DNA from: Streptomonospora nanhaiensis
GTDB taxonomy: Bacteria; Actinomycetota; Actinomycetes; Streptosporangiales; Streptosporangiaceae
Reading direction: 5' to 3'
Length of the DNA: 64,000 nt
NCBI RefSeq assembly: GCF_013410565.1
Contig: NZ_JACCFO010000001.1
Location: forward strand, 3,472,001-3,536,000
Shown here: positions 28,582 to 35,907 of the stretch, in pieces
Numbering within the stretch: the stretch's first letter is position 1
Layout: every line of letters begins with the position of its first letter
Translations under genes and position numbers: made by a program
The notes under the pieces: model-generated
Told to the model about the DNA's origin: nothing
Seen by the model: the letters and a program-made list of their open reading frames with translations, nothing else
Database searches by the model: none

Positions 28582-31500
28582 GTGACCACCCGCGTAGTCC
28601 ACCGGCCGGCCCGCACGGTCCACCCGCCGCCCCCGCGCGACCCCTACGACGTCGAGGCCCCTCCCACGCTCCCCGACGGCAACGCCCAGGGCAACCAGCT
28701 CATGACCATCCTGCCGATGGTCGCCATGATGGGCTCCCTCACCATCATGATGGTGCTGCGCAACCCCGCCTTCATGGCGCTGGGCGCGCTCGTGCTGGTC
28801 GTGGCCCTGTTCGCCGCGCTGGGCATGCTGCTGTCGCGCCGGGGGCAGGCCGCCCGCCAGCGCCGCAACCAGCGCGAGCTGTACCTGGAGTACCTTGAGG
28901 AGCTGCGCGAGGACCTCAGCTCGCGCGAACGCGACGCCCGGGCCCGCGCCCAGCTCCTCGACCCCCCGCCCGAGGCGCTCTACGACATCGTCCGCGACCC
29001 CACCCGGCTGTGGGAGCGCCGCCGCCGCGACCCCGACTTCCTGCGGGTCCGCATCGGCACCGGCGCCGTGCCCGGCCAGCCGCTCGTCCTGGGCGAACGC
29101 GGGTCGGCGCTCACGCCCACCGACCCCTTCATGCTGTCCGAGGCCCAGGCCGCCATCCGCCGGTTCGCGACCGTGCCCGAGATGCCGCTGACCGTGCCCC
29201 TGGACATGGTCGGCAACGTCAGCGTCATCGGCGACCGCGCCGACGTCATGCGCCTCATGCGCGCGCTCCTGTCCCAGCTGTGCGCCTTCCACGCGCCCGA
29301 GGACACCGCCCTGGCCGTGGCCCACCCCGCCTCGGCCGCCGACGACTGGGACTGGCTGAAATGGCTGCCCCAGGCCCTCGACCCCCAGCGGCGCGACGGC
29401 GGCGCACCCACCCGCCTGATCGCCCCCACCCCCGCCAGGCTCGGCGCCCTGCTCTCCGACGAACTCCGCAGCCGCACCGACTTCGCCGCCGAGGTCCGCC
29501 GCGGCATGGGCAAGCGCGAGACCTACCAGCTCATGCGCCGGCTCGTGGTGGTGCACGACACCCACGGCTCGGTGGCCGTCGAACTCGCCCGCCCCGACGA
29601 CGCCGTTCCCCCCGCCCACCTCGGCGCCACCGTCATCCACCTCGCCGCCCGGCAGGTCGACGAACCCGGCGACGTCAGCGTGCGCATCACCGTCGACGGC
29701 GACCGCGTCCGCGTCGAGGACCTCCGCAGCCCCGACCCCGCCGGCGCCACCACCACCGGCACCGTCGACCGCGTCACCCCCGCCACCCTCACCGGCCTGG
29801 CGCGCATGCTCGCGCCCCTGCGGCTCAGCCGCGAGTCCGTCGAGGAGACCGCCACCGAGGGCGGCAGCGTCGACTTCCCCACCATGCTCGGCGTGAGCGA
29901 CCCCGGCGACATGGACGTCGCCCGGCTGTGGGCGCCGCGCAGCGAGCGCTCCTTCCTGCGGGTGCCCGTCGGCGTCGACGACCTCGGCCAGCCCGTCATC
30001 ATCGACCTCAAGGAGTCCGCCCAGCTGGGCATGGGCCCCCACGGCCTGTGCGTGGGGGCCACCGGCTCCGGCAAGAGCGAGATGCTGCGCACCCTGGTCA
30101 TCGCGCTGGCCGCCACCCACCCGCCCGAACGCGTCAGCATGGTGCTGGTCGACTACAAGGGCGGCGCCACCTTCGCGCCGTTCGAGGACATGCCCCACGT
30201 GGCCGGCGTCATCACCAACCTCGAGGACGACGCCGCGCTCATCGAACGCGCCTACGCCAGCCTCTCGGGCGAGGTCCAGCGGCGCCAGCAGGTGCTGCGC
30301 GACGCCGGCAACGTCGCCAACATCGCCGACTACCACTACAAGCGCGCCCACGACCCCTCGCTGCCGCCGCTGCCGCACCTGCTGGTGATCATCGACGAGT
30401 TCGGCGAACTCCTCACCGCGCGGCCCGACTTCATCCAGCTGTTCCTGTCGATCGGCCGCATCGGCCGCAGCATCGGCGTCCACCTGCTGCTGTCCAGCCA
30501 GCGCATCGAGAGCGGCAAGCTCCGCGGCCTCGACACCTACCTGTCCTACCGGCTGGGGCTGCGCACCTTCTCCGAGGAGGAGAGCCGCACCGTCCTCGAC
30601 AGCCCCGACGCCTTCCACCTGCCCGCGCTGCCGGGGTTCGGCTACCTCAAGGTCGACACCAGCGTCTACCAGCGGTTCAAGGCCGGTTACGTCTCCGGCG
30701 CCTACCGCGGCCCCGTCGCCGCCGACGAGGCCGACCACGCCGACGGCCCCCCGCCCGTCTACGCCTACCCCGCCTTCAACGGCGCCCAGGCCGCCGGACC
30801 CGGCACCGAACCCGCGCCCGACGACGAACCCGCCCTGCCCGACCGCACCGTGGGCCCCACCCTGCTCGACGTCATGGTCGGCCAGCTCGCCCGCGCCGGC
30901 GAACGCGCCCGCAGCGTCTGGCTGCCGCCGCTGCCCGCCGCCACCACGCTCGACCTCGTCACCGGCCCCGCCCAGCCCGGCGCGCACGGCCTGCGGTTGC
31001 CCGACGCGCCCGGCCCCATGCGGGTGCCCGTCGGCGTGCTCGACGACCCCGCCAAGCAGTGGCAGGGGCTGTGGAGCATCGACCTCGCCGCCTCGGGCGG
31101 CCACGTCGCGATCATCGGCGGGCCCCAGACCGGCAAGACCACCCTGCTGCGCACCCTGCTGATGTCGCTGGCGCTCACCCACACCCCCACCCAGGTCGCC
31201 TGCTACGCCCTCGACCTCGTCGGCGGCGGCCTCCAGGCGGTCGCCGACCTCCCCCACGTCGGCGGGGTCGCCGCCCGCACCGACACCGAGCGCGTCCGCC
31301 GCACCGCCGAGGAGCTGCGCGGCATGCTCGACCACCGCCAGGAGGTCTTCCGCGACCGCGGCATCGACTCCGTCCAGCAGCTGCGCCGCATGCACGCCCG
31401 CGGCGAGGTCCCCGAACTCCCCAGCGCCGACGTCGTCCTGTGCGTCGACGGCTTCGGCGCCATCCGCACCGACTTCGAGGAGATCAACGACATCGTCAAC

Positions 31501-32586
31501 GACCTCCTCCAGCGCGGCGGCGGCTTCGGCATCCACGTGGTGGCCGCCATGCTGCGCTGGAACGACGTCCGCATCGCCATGCAGTCCAACTTCGGGCAGA
31601 AGATCGAACTCCGGCTCAACGACGCCACCGACTCCTCCATCGACCGCAAGCTCGCCCAGACCATCGGCGCCGAGACCCCGGGGCGCGCCCTCACCGACCA
31701 GAAGCTGTTCGGCCAGGTCGCCCTGCCGCGCATCGACGCCACCGCCGACGCCGAGAACCTCGGCGAGGTCGTCGAGAAGACCGCGCGCGCCGTCGCCGCG
31801 GCGTGGAAGGGCCCCGTGGCCCCGCCGGTGCGGGTCCTGCCCCACCACCTGCCCGCCGCCACCCTGCCCGGTCCCGCCGAGGAGCCGCTGGTGCCCCTGG
31901 GCGTGGACGAACGCGCGCTCGAACCCGTCCTGCTCGACCTCTTCGACCGCGACCAGAACCTCCTCGTCCTGGGCGACGGCGAGTGCGGCAAGACCAACCT
32001 GCTGCGGCTGGTCGCCGAGGGGCTCATGGCCCGCTACTCCCCCAAGGAGGTCGTCTTCGCGGTCATGGACCCCCGCCGCACCCTGCGCAACGCCATCCCC
32101 GAGCCCTACCTCGGCGGCTACGCCAGCAACGCCCGCGTGTGCGCCGGGCTCGCCGGCGGCGTGGCCAAGGAACTGGAGGAGCGCATGCCCGACGACGCCG
32201 ACCCCGACCGGATCGACTCCGGAACGGTCCCCGGCCCGCGCATCGTCGTCCTCGTCGACGACTACGACGTCCTCACCACCGCCGGCCAGAAACCGCTGAC
32301 CCCGTTCGTGCCGTTCGTGTCCAACGGCCGCGACATCGGCCTGCACTTCGTGGTCGCCCGCCGCGTCGCCGGCGCCGGCCGCGGCCTCTTCGACCCCCTC
32401 GTGCTGGCCATGCGCGAGATCGGCACCAGCGCCGTGCTGATGTCGGGCGACCGCAGCGAGGGCCAGCTCTTCCCGAAGGTCTACGCCAGCGCCCAGCCGC
32501 CCGGCCGCGGCCGATGGATCCGCAGGGGCCAGTCCCCGCGTCTCATGCAGACAGCCATCCTCGACCCCGGGGGAGACAACCGGTGA
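28582..32586 (+). CDS. eccC: Type VII secretion ATPase EccC
   Basis: A 1334-residue FtsK/SpoIIIE-type motor of an ESX (T7SS) system. Two membrane helices (about 36-55 and 59-78) are followed by three ATPase domains with Walker A motifs GATGSGKS (492-499), GGPQTGKT (846-853) and GDGECGKT (1131-1138). The first domain keeps a full Walker B (LLVIIDEFGEL), as expected for the one that drives secretion; the others bind substrate signals. The single polypeptide matches the fused EccCa-EccCb form. GTG start with GAGAGGAG upstream. It is coupled to the next gene by a GTGA overlap. No esx, eccB, eccD or eccE gene is in this window. Confidence 0.96.
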   Translation: MTTRVVHRPARTVHPPPPRDPYDVEAPPTLPDGNAQGNQLMTILPMVAMMGSLTIMMVLRNPAFMALGALVLVVALFAALGMLLSRRGQAARQRRNQRELYLEYLEELREDLSSRERDARARAQLLDPPPEALYDIVRDPTRLWERRRRDPDFLRVRIGTGAVPGQPLVLGERGSALTPTDPFMLSEAQAAIRRFATVPEMPLTVPLDMVGNVSVIGDRADVMRLMRALLSQLCAFHAPEDTALAVAHPASAADDWDWLKWLPQALDPQRRDGGAPTRLIAPTPARLGALLSDELRSRTDFAAEVRRGMGKRETYQLMRRLVVVHDTHGSVAVELARPDDAVPPAHLGATVIHLAARQVDEPGDVSVRITVDGDRVRVEDLRSPDPAGATTTGTVDRVTPATLTGLARMLAPLRLSRESVEETATEGGSVDFPTMLGVSDPGDMDVARLWAPRSERSFLRVPVGVDDLGQPVIIDLKESAQLGMGPHGLCVGATGSGKSEMLRTLVIALAATHPPERVSMVLVDYKGGATFAPFEDMPHVAGVITNLEDDAALIERAYASLSGEVQRRQQVLRDAGNVANIADYHYKRAHDPSLPPLPHLLVIIDEFGELLTARPDFIQLFLSIGRIGRSIGVHLLLSSQRIESGKLRGLDTYLSYRLGLRTFSEEESRTVLDSPDAFHLPALPGFGYLKVDTSVYQRFKAGYVSGAYRGPVAADEADHADGPPPVYAYPAFNGAQAAGPGTEPAPDDEPALPDRTVGPTLLDVMVGQLARAGERARSVWLPPLPAATTLDLVTGPAQPGAHGLRLPDAPGPMRVPVGVLDDPAKQWQGLWSIDLAASGGHVAIIGGPQTGKTTLLRTLLMSLALTHTPTQVACYALDLVGGGLQAVADLPHVGGVAARTDTERVRRTAEELRGMLDHRQEVFRDRGIDSVQQLRRMHARGEVPELPSADVVLCVDGFGAIRTDFEEINDIVNDLLQRGGGFGIHVVAAMLRWNDVRIAMQSNFGQKIELRLNDATDSSIDRKLAQTIGAETPGRALTDQKLFGQVALPRIDATADAENLGEVVEKTARAVAAAWKGPVAPPVRVLPHHLPAATLPGPAEEPLVPLGVDERALEPVLLDLFDRDQNLLVLGDGECGKTNLLRLVAEGLMARYSPKEVVFAVMDPRRTLRNAIPEPYLGGYASNARVCAGLAGGVAKELEERMPDDADPDRIDSGTVPGPRIVVLVDDYDVLTTAGQKPLTPFVPFVSNGRDIGLHFVVARRVAGAGRGLFDPLVLAMREIGTSAVLMSGDRSEGQLFPKVYASAQPPGRGRWIRRGQSPRLMQTAILDPGGDNR

Positions 32587-33074
32587 CATACGACGTGGTC
32601 GCTCTGGTCCGCGAGGCGCCCGACGTCCGGGCCCTGGTCGACGCCATGGTCGACGCCCACCCCGACCTCAAGGTGGTCGGCGCCGGCGACGGCGCCGTCA
32701 TCCAGCTCTGCGACGGCTCCGGCCGCGCCCTGCTCAGCATCGAGGCCGCCCAGGAGGTCCGGGTGCCCGGCGAGGTCGAACGCCTGCTCGGCCCCGACAT
32801 CGCCGCGCAGCTGCCCGACCCCTGCTGGTGGATCGAGGCCCGCGCCGCCGGCGCCGACCCCGGCCCGGCCGGGCTGGCCCACCGCTTCGCCGGCGGGCTC
32901 GTCCAGCGGCTGGGCGGCCTGGTGTGGTCGCCGCGCCCGGCGCCGCCCGGCGCGCTCGACCCCCTGCCCGCCCCCGCCGACCAGCCACCGCCGCCCGCCC
33001 CCGACCACCCCGGCGCGGCCGGCACCGCCCCCCAGCCCCACCACGACCAGCAGCCGGAAAGGCGGGACAACTGA
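32583..33074 (+). CDS. Type VII secretion accessory protein, unknown
   Basis: A 163-residue protein whose GTG start overlaps the eccC stop by four bases, so it is translated in step with the motor. Residues 1-110 are folded-looking (DVVALVREAPDVRALVDAM, VIQLCDGSGRALLSIEAAQEV, CWWIEARA), and the last 50 are Pro-rich and probably disordered. I do not recognise a domain. Context implies a cytoplasmic role with EccC or its substrates. The next gene starts 2 bases after its stop. Confidence 0.75.
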   Translation: MTYDVVALVREAPDVRALVDAMVDAHPDLKVVGAGDGAVIQLCDGSGRALLSIEAAQEVRVPGEVERLLGPDIAAQLPDPCWWIEARAAGADPGPAGLAHRFAGGLVQRLGGLVWSPRPAPPGALDPLPAPADQPPPPAPDHPGAAGTAPQPHHDQQPERRDN

Positions 33075-33076
33075 CC

Positions 33077-34117
33077 ATGGCCGCCCCCTCCCCCGCCGTG
33101 CGGCAGCACCCGGCCGTCGACGTCATGACCGACAAAACCGCGGTCGTCATCCAGGACCGCCCGGTGGTGCCGCTGTCGTCGTGGCTCACCGACGCCCTGG
33201 CCATGTGCGGCGCCGGCGGCCGGGCCCTGCAGGTGCTCACCCCCGCCGACGCCCGCGTCACACTCCCGCTGCGCACGGTCCTGCAGAACCCCAACGCCCG
33301 CTGGGTCGTCGAGGAGCCCGACGGCAGCGGACACTTCGACGGCTTCTCCGGGGTGCCGCTGGTGTGGGACGAGCGGTCGGGGTTCGTCGTGCGCCGCGCC
33401 CGCCCCGAGGACGGCCCCTCGCCCACCTTCCGCCGCCCCTGCTCCGACCCCGGCAGCCAACTGTGGATCGACCTCCGGCTGATACGCGAGCCGCGCGAGG
33501 GCCTCCTGCTGGGCGACGCCGTGGAGTACCTGGCCGAGGTCTTCGGCGAGGCCGACCCCGCCGGCTGGGGCACCAGCGAACCCGCGCTGACCCCCTGGGA
33601 CCGCGCCGCCCTCACCGCGCTCGGCCGCCGCCGCTCCCCCCAGCCCACCTGGTCGGTGTTCACCGGACCTCCGGTGGCACCGCACCGGTTCCTGGGCACC
33701 CACCGCACCACCCGCGTGGTCGAGGGCGTCAAGGAGACCGTGGTGTTCACCGTGGGCTACCGCCGCGACGAGGCCCCCGCCCTGGAGCTCCTGCGCGGGG
33801 TGGCCGCCGAACTCGCCGAACGCGGCGTGCTGAAGACCATGACCGTGCAGCGGCTCGCGGGCCGGCCCGACCTCACCTACGAACCGCGCTGGGCGGGCCC
33901 GCCGGTCCCGGTGGGGGTCGCGATCGGCCCCGACACGGTCGCCGAGATCGGCACCGCGCACGCCGACAGCGCCCCCGCACCGGGTGAGCGTGTGGGACCC
34001 TCACACGCTCCAGCACTGTGGTACCCACTCGGCGACGGCACTGATCCCCAGGCGTGGCGGCAATTCAACGCCCTCATGCACCACCTGCGCCCCAAGGACG
34101 GCGCCCGGCCCTCCTGA
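33077..34117 (+). CDS. Type VII secretion-associated protein (possibly DUF6177)
   Basis: A 346-residue soluble protein directly after the previous gene and probably in one operon with eccC. Recognisable stretches are VIQDRPVVPLSSWLTDALAM, PNARWVVEEPDG and VVEGVKETVVFTVGYRRDEA. I associate this arrangement with an uncharacterised family seen beside eccC in Streptomyces-like ESX loci, DUF6177 from memory, which needs checking. AAAGGCGGG precedes the ATG. No signal peptide or membrane helix. Function unknown; a chaperone or substrate-adaptor role is only inferred from position. Confidence 0.75.
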   Translation: MAAPSPAVRQHPAVDVMTDKTAVVIQDRPVVPLSSWLTDALAMCGAGGRALQVLTPADARVTLPLRTVLQNPNARWVVEEPDGSGHFDGFSGVPLVWDERSGFVVRRARPEDGPSPTFRRPCSDPGSQLWIDLRLIREPREGLLLGDAVEYLAEVFGEADPAGWGTSEPALTPWDRAALTALGRRRSPQPTWSVFTGPPVAPHRFLGTHRTTRVVEGVKETVVFTVGYRRDEAPALELLRGVAAELAERGVLKTMTVQRLAGRPDLTYEPRWAGPPVPVGVAIGPDTVAEIGTAHADSAPAPGERVGPSHAPALWYPLGDGTDPQAWRQFNALMHHLRPKDGARPS

Positions 34118-34167
34118 CCACCGCGAAGGCCCCGGCGGACCCGCACCGGCGCGGCGAGCGCGGACCG

Positions 34168-34198
34168 TTGACCTCAACCTTGGTTCATGTCCCATCAT
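34168..34198 (+). promoter_or_regulatory. MerR-type promoter/operator
   Basis: TTGACC at 34168-34173 and CATCAT at 34193-34198 are separated by 19 bases, the over-long spacing typical of MerR-activated promoters. The spacer contains an imperfect inverted repeat centred between them (34171-34190), ACCTCAAC against GTTCATGT, 6 of 8 pairs, resembling MerR/SoxR-family operators. The ATG of the next gene lies 7 bases after the -10, so the message would be leaderless. No merR gene is near. Confidence 0.5.
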
Positions 34199-34204
34199 GG
34201 GCCC

Positions 34205-34597
34205 ATGACCACTCACGGCAACGGAGCCCTTCTCTTCCGCAACACCATGCGCATCGCCGACGGCCACCTCGACGCCTTCAAGGCGGCCGTGGACCGCGCC
34301 GTGTCCTTCGTCGAGGAGCACGCGCCCCAGCTCATGGTGAACGTGTACATCGACGAGGACCGCATGCTGGCCTACAGCTTCCAGGTCTACGCCGACAGCG
34401 ACGCCGTGCGCACCCACTGGCGGCTCTCCGACCCCTACATCAAGGAGGTCATGGAGCACTGCACCGTGGAGCGGTTCGACGTCTACGGCACCCCCGACCC
34501 CGACATCACCGAGGCCCTCAACCGCCCCGGAGGCACCCCGGTCCCCGGCGACCGGGTCCCGCACTTCACCGGATTCGTCCGCCTCGCCCCGGGGTAG
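34205..34597 (+). CDS. Small ABM-like (dimeric alpha/beta-barrel) protein, unknown
   Basis: About 130 residues with the length and strand-helix pattern of antibiotic biosynthesis monooxygenase-like dimeric barrels: LLFRNTMRIADGHLDAFKAA, MVNVYIDEDRMLAYSFQVYA, then a His/Trp-containing turn and PHFTGFVRLAPG. No assignment of reaction is possible. ATG 34205 is preferred because it fits a leaderless start from the MerR-type promoter; ATG 34187 would add six residues. Stands alone between the eccC operon and the toxin locus. Confidence 0.65.
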   Translation: MTTHGNGALLFRNTMRIADGHLDAFKAAVDRAVSFVEEHAPQLMVNVYIDEDRMLAYSFQVYADSDAVRTHWRLSDPYIKEVMEHCTVERFDVYGTPDPDITEALNRPGGTPVPGDRVPHFTGFVRLAPG

Positions 34598-35019
34598 GCC
34601 GCCAAGGCCGCGGGGCACCGGCGGCCGCGGCGGCCGCGGGAGCCGTCCGGACGACGGGCGGGACCCGGGTCCCTCCGGTTCCGGAACGAGCGGCCCCACC
34701 CGGCCGCCGGTCCCCGGCCTGGCCTCGGCGCTGTCCACCGCCGCGTACCACTGCCCGCAGAACCCGAGGAAGCGTTGTCGCCACCGTCCACGATCCCCTC
34801 AACCATCGAACCGGGCCACCCGACAGGTGCGCCGGATCGCTCTGCGCGACACCGATCAGGTTCTTCAGAGCGTCGACGAGTTGGCGGCCGGCCCGGCGGA
34901 GCCGCCGGGTCACCGGCGGTTGCGGTGGTGCGCTCCGTCAGGACCATGAGGCGGAGGCTGGCGCCTTCCCGGCCGGGTCGCCGGGCTTCCTTCGAGGAAC
35001 GCCCGGGCGACCGCCGCCC
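34598..35019. other. Intergenic region, no supported gene
   Basis: 420 bases between convergent genes. Short open frames exist on both strands around 34790-34920, but they overlap each other and none has a convincing ribosome site. It may hold degraded remains next to the toxin locus. Confidence 0.35.
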
Positions 35020-35877
35020 TCAGCGGCGACCGAGAAGGCGCAGCTCTTTTGAACTACCGGCCTCCTTGGCCCGCGCGTCCTGGGGTACCGCACCGGCCAC
35101 CGGATCGGCCGGGTAAGCGCGGACCCGCTGCAGAGCCTCGCGCGGGGCAAGGCCCTGCCGCCGGTACGCGTTCAGCCGGTCCAGCCACACGCCCGCGGCG
35201 CGGGAGGCCGCTGCGTCGGCACGCGTGTCGCGCGCGAACCCGGCCGCGTTGTCCTCATCCGCCTGGGACGCCCAGAGGTGCCCCAGCAGGGTGCCGTCCG
35301 CGGCACGCACCGGCAGGTAGAGGACCGGCTTGTCGGTCGCCATGCGGTAGGTGTCGGGGTCATCGGTGCGCCAGGTGTCCAGCGGCGCGGCGGTGGCCGG
35401 CCGGTCCACCGGCGCACCGTCGGGCAGGTACCCCGACGCCGAGGGCAGCGGCGGCTTGGAGTAGCCCGGATTGGCGAGCCGGGTCAGCGCCTCCACGCTC
35501 TCCGCTGTGGTGAACCGGGCGCCCTCGGGAATGCGCCCCGCCTTCTCGTCCTGCGGAGCGCCGATCCATTCCGCAACCGCCTTGTCCAGGTACGGCTTCC
35601 TGCGCGCCCGCTCCAATCGCTCCGACCATTTCATGGCCGCCTCGAAACCGGCGGTGTTGTCCTGCGATGAGAGAATCCGAACAAAGGAAGCCCTGCGCGT
35701 CCGAGTCGACACATACACGTACCCGATCGGCTTCCCGTTCAGTTCCACGGGAAGGTAGCGCACCGGCTCCTGGGACCCGGCACTCGTATCGCCTGCCCCC
35801 GGTGCGGCCCCCGCCCCGGCCGCAGGCGGACTCCATCGGGGTACCGGCTGGTCAGGCTCCTGCCCGGCGCTACTCAC
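35020..35877 (-). CDS. Candidate immunity protein for the ADP-ribosyltransferase toxin
   Basis: A 285-residue cytoplasmic protein starting 30 bases after the toxin gene on the same strand. It contains two copies of a module of about 65 residues (39-104 and 184-252), each reading V-x-YLPV, then a G-x-x-x-G pair, then D-N-x-A-G-F followed by a W-x-x-RL helix. A Pro/Ala-rich tail (1-35) precedes them. GTG start with GAGGTGAG 7 bases upstream. The module is not one I can name. Position behind a secreted toxin and lack of a signal sequence fit an immunity factor; an export chaperone is the alternative. Confidence 0.65.
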   Translation of the reverse strand: MSSAGQEPDQPVPRWSPPAAGAGAAPGAGDTSAGSQEPVRYLPVELNGKPIGYVYVSTRTRRASFVRILSSQDNTAGFEAAMKWSERLERARRKPYLDKAVAEWIGAPQDEKAGRIPEGARFTTAESVEALTRLANPGYSKPPLPSASGYLPDGAPVDRPATAAPLDTWRTDDPDTYRMATDKPVLYLPVRAADGTLLGHLWASQADEDNAAGFARDTRADAAASRAAGVWLDRLNAYRRQGLAPREALQRVRAYPADPVAGAVPQDARAKEAGSSKELRLLGRR

Positions 35878-35907
35878 CGCTCACCTCTCTTCGCCCGCGG
35901 CTGACAC

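Noticed and set aside
28414..32589. A 1391-codon open frame opposite eccC
   Set aside because: It mirrors the eccC gene. In DNA this rich in GC the antisense frame stays open by codon bias, and the protein is repetitive Gly/Val/Asp without a domain.
34790..34947. Small open frames between the barrel gene and the immunity gene
   Set aside because: Frames on both strands overlap and lack ribosome sites or consistent homology-like stretches, so none was called.
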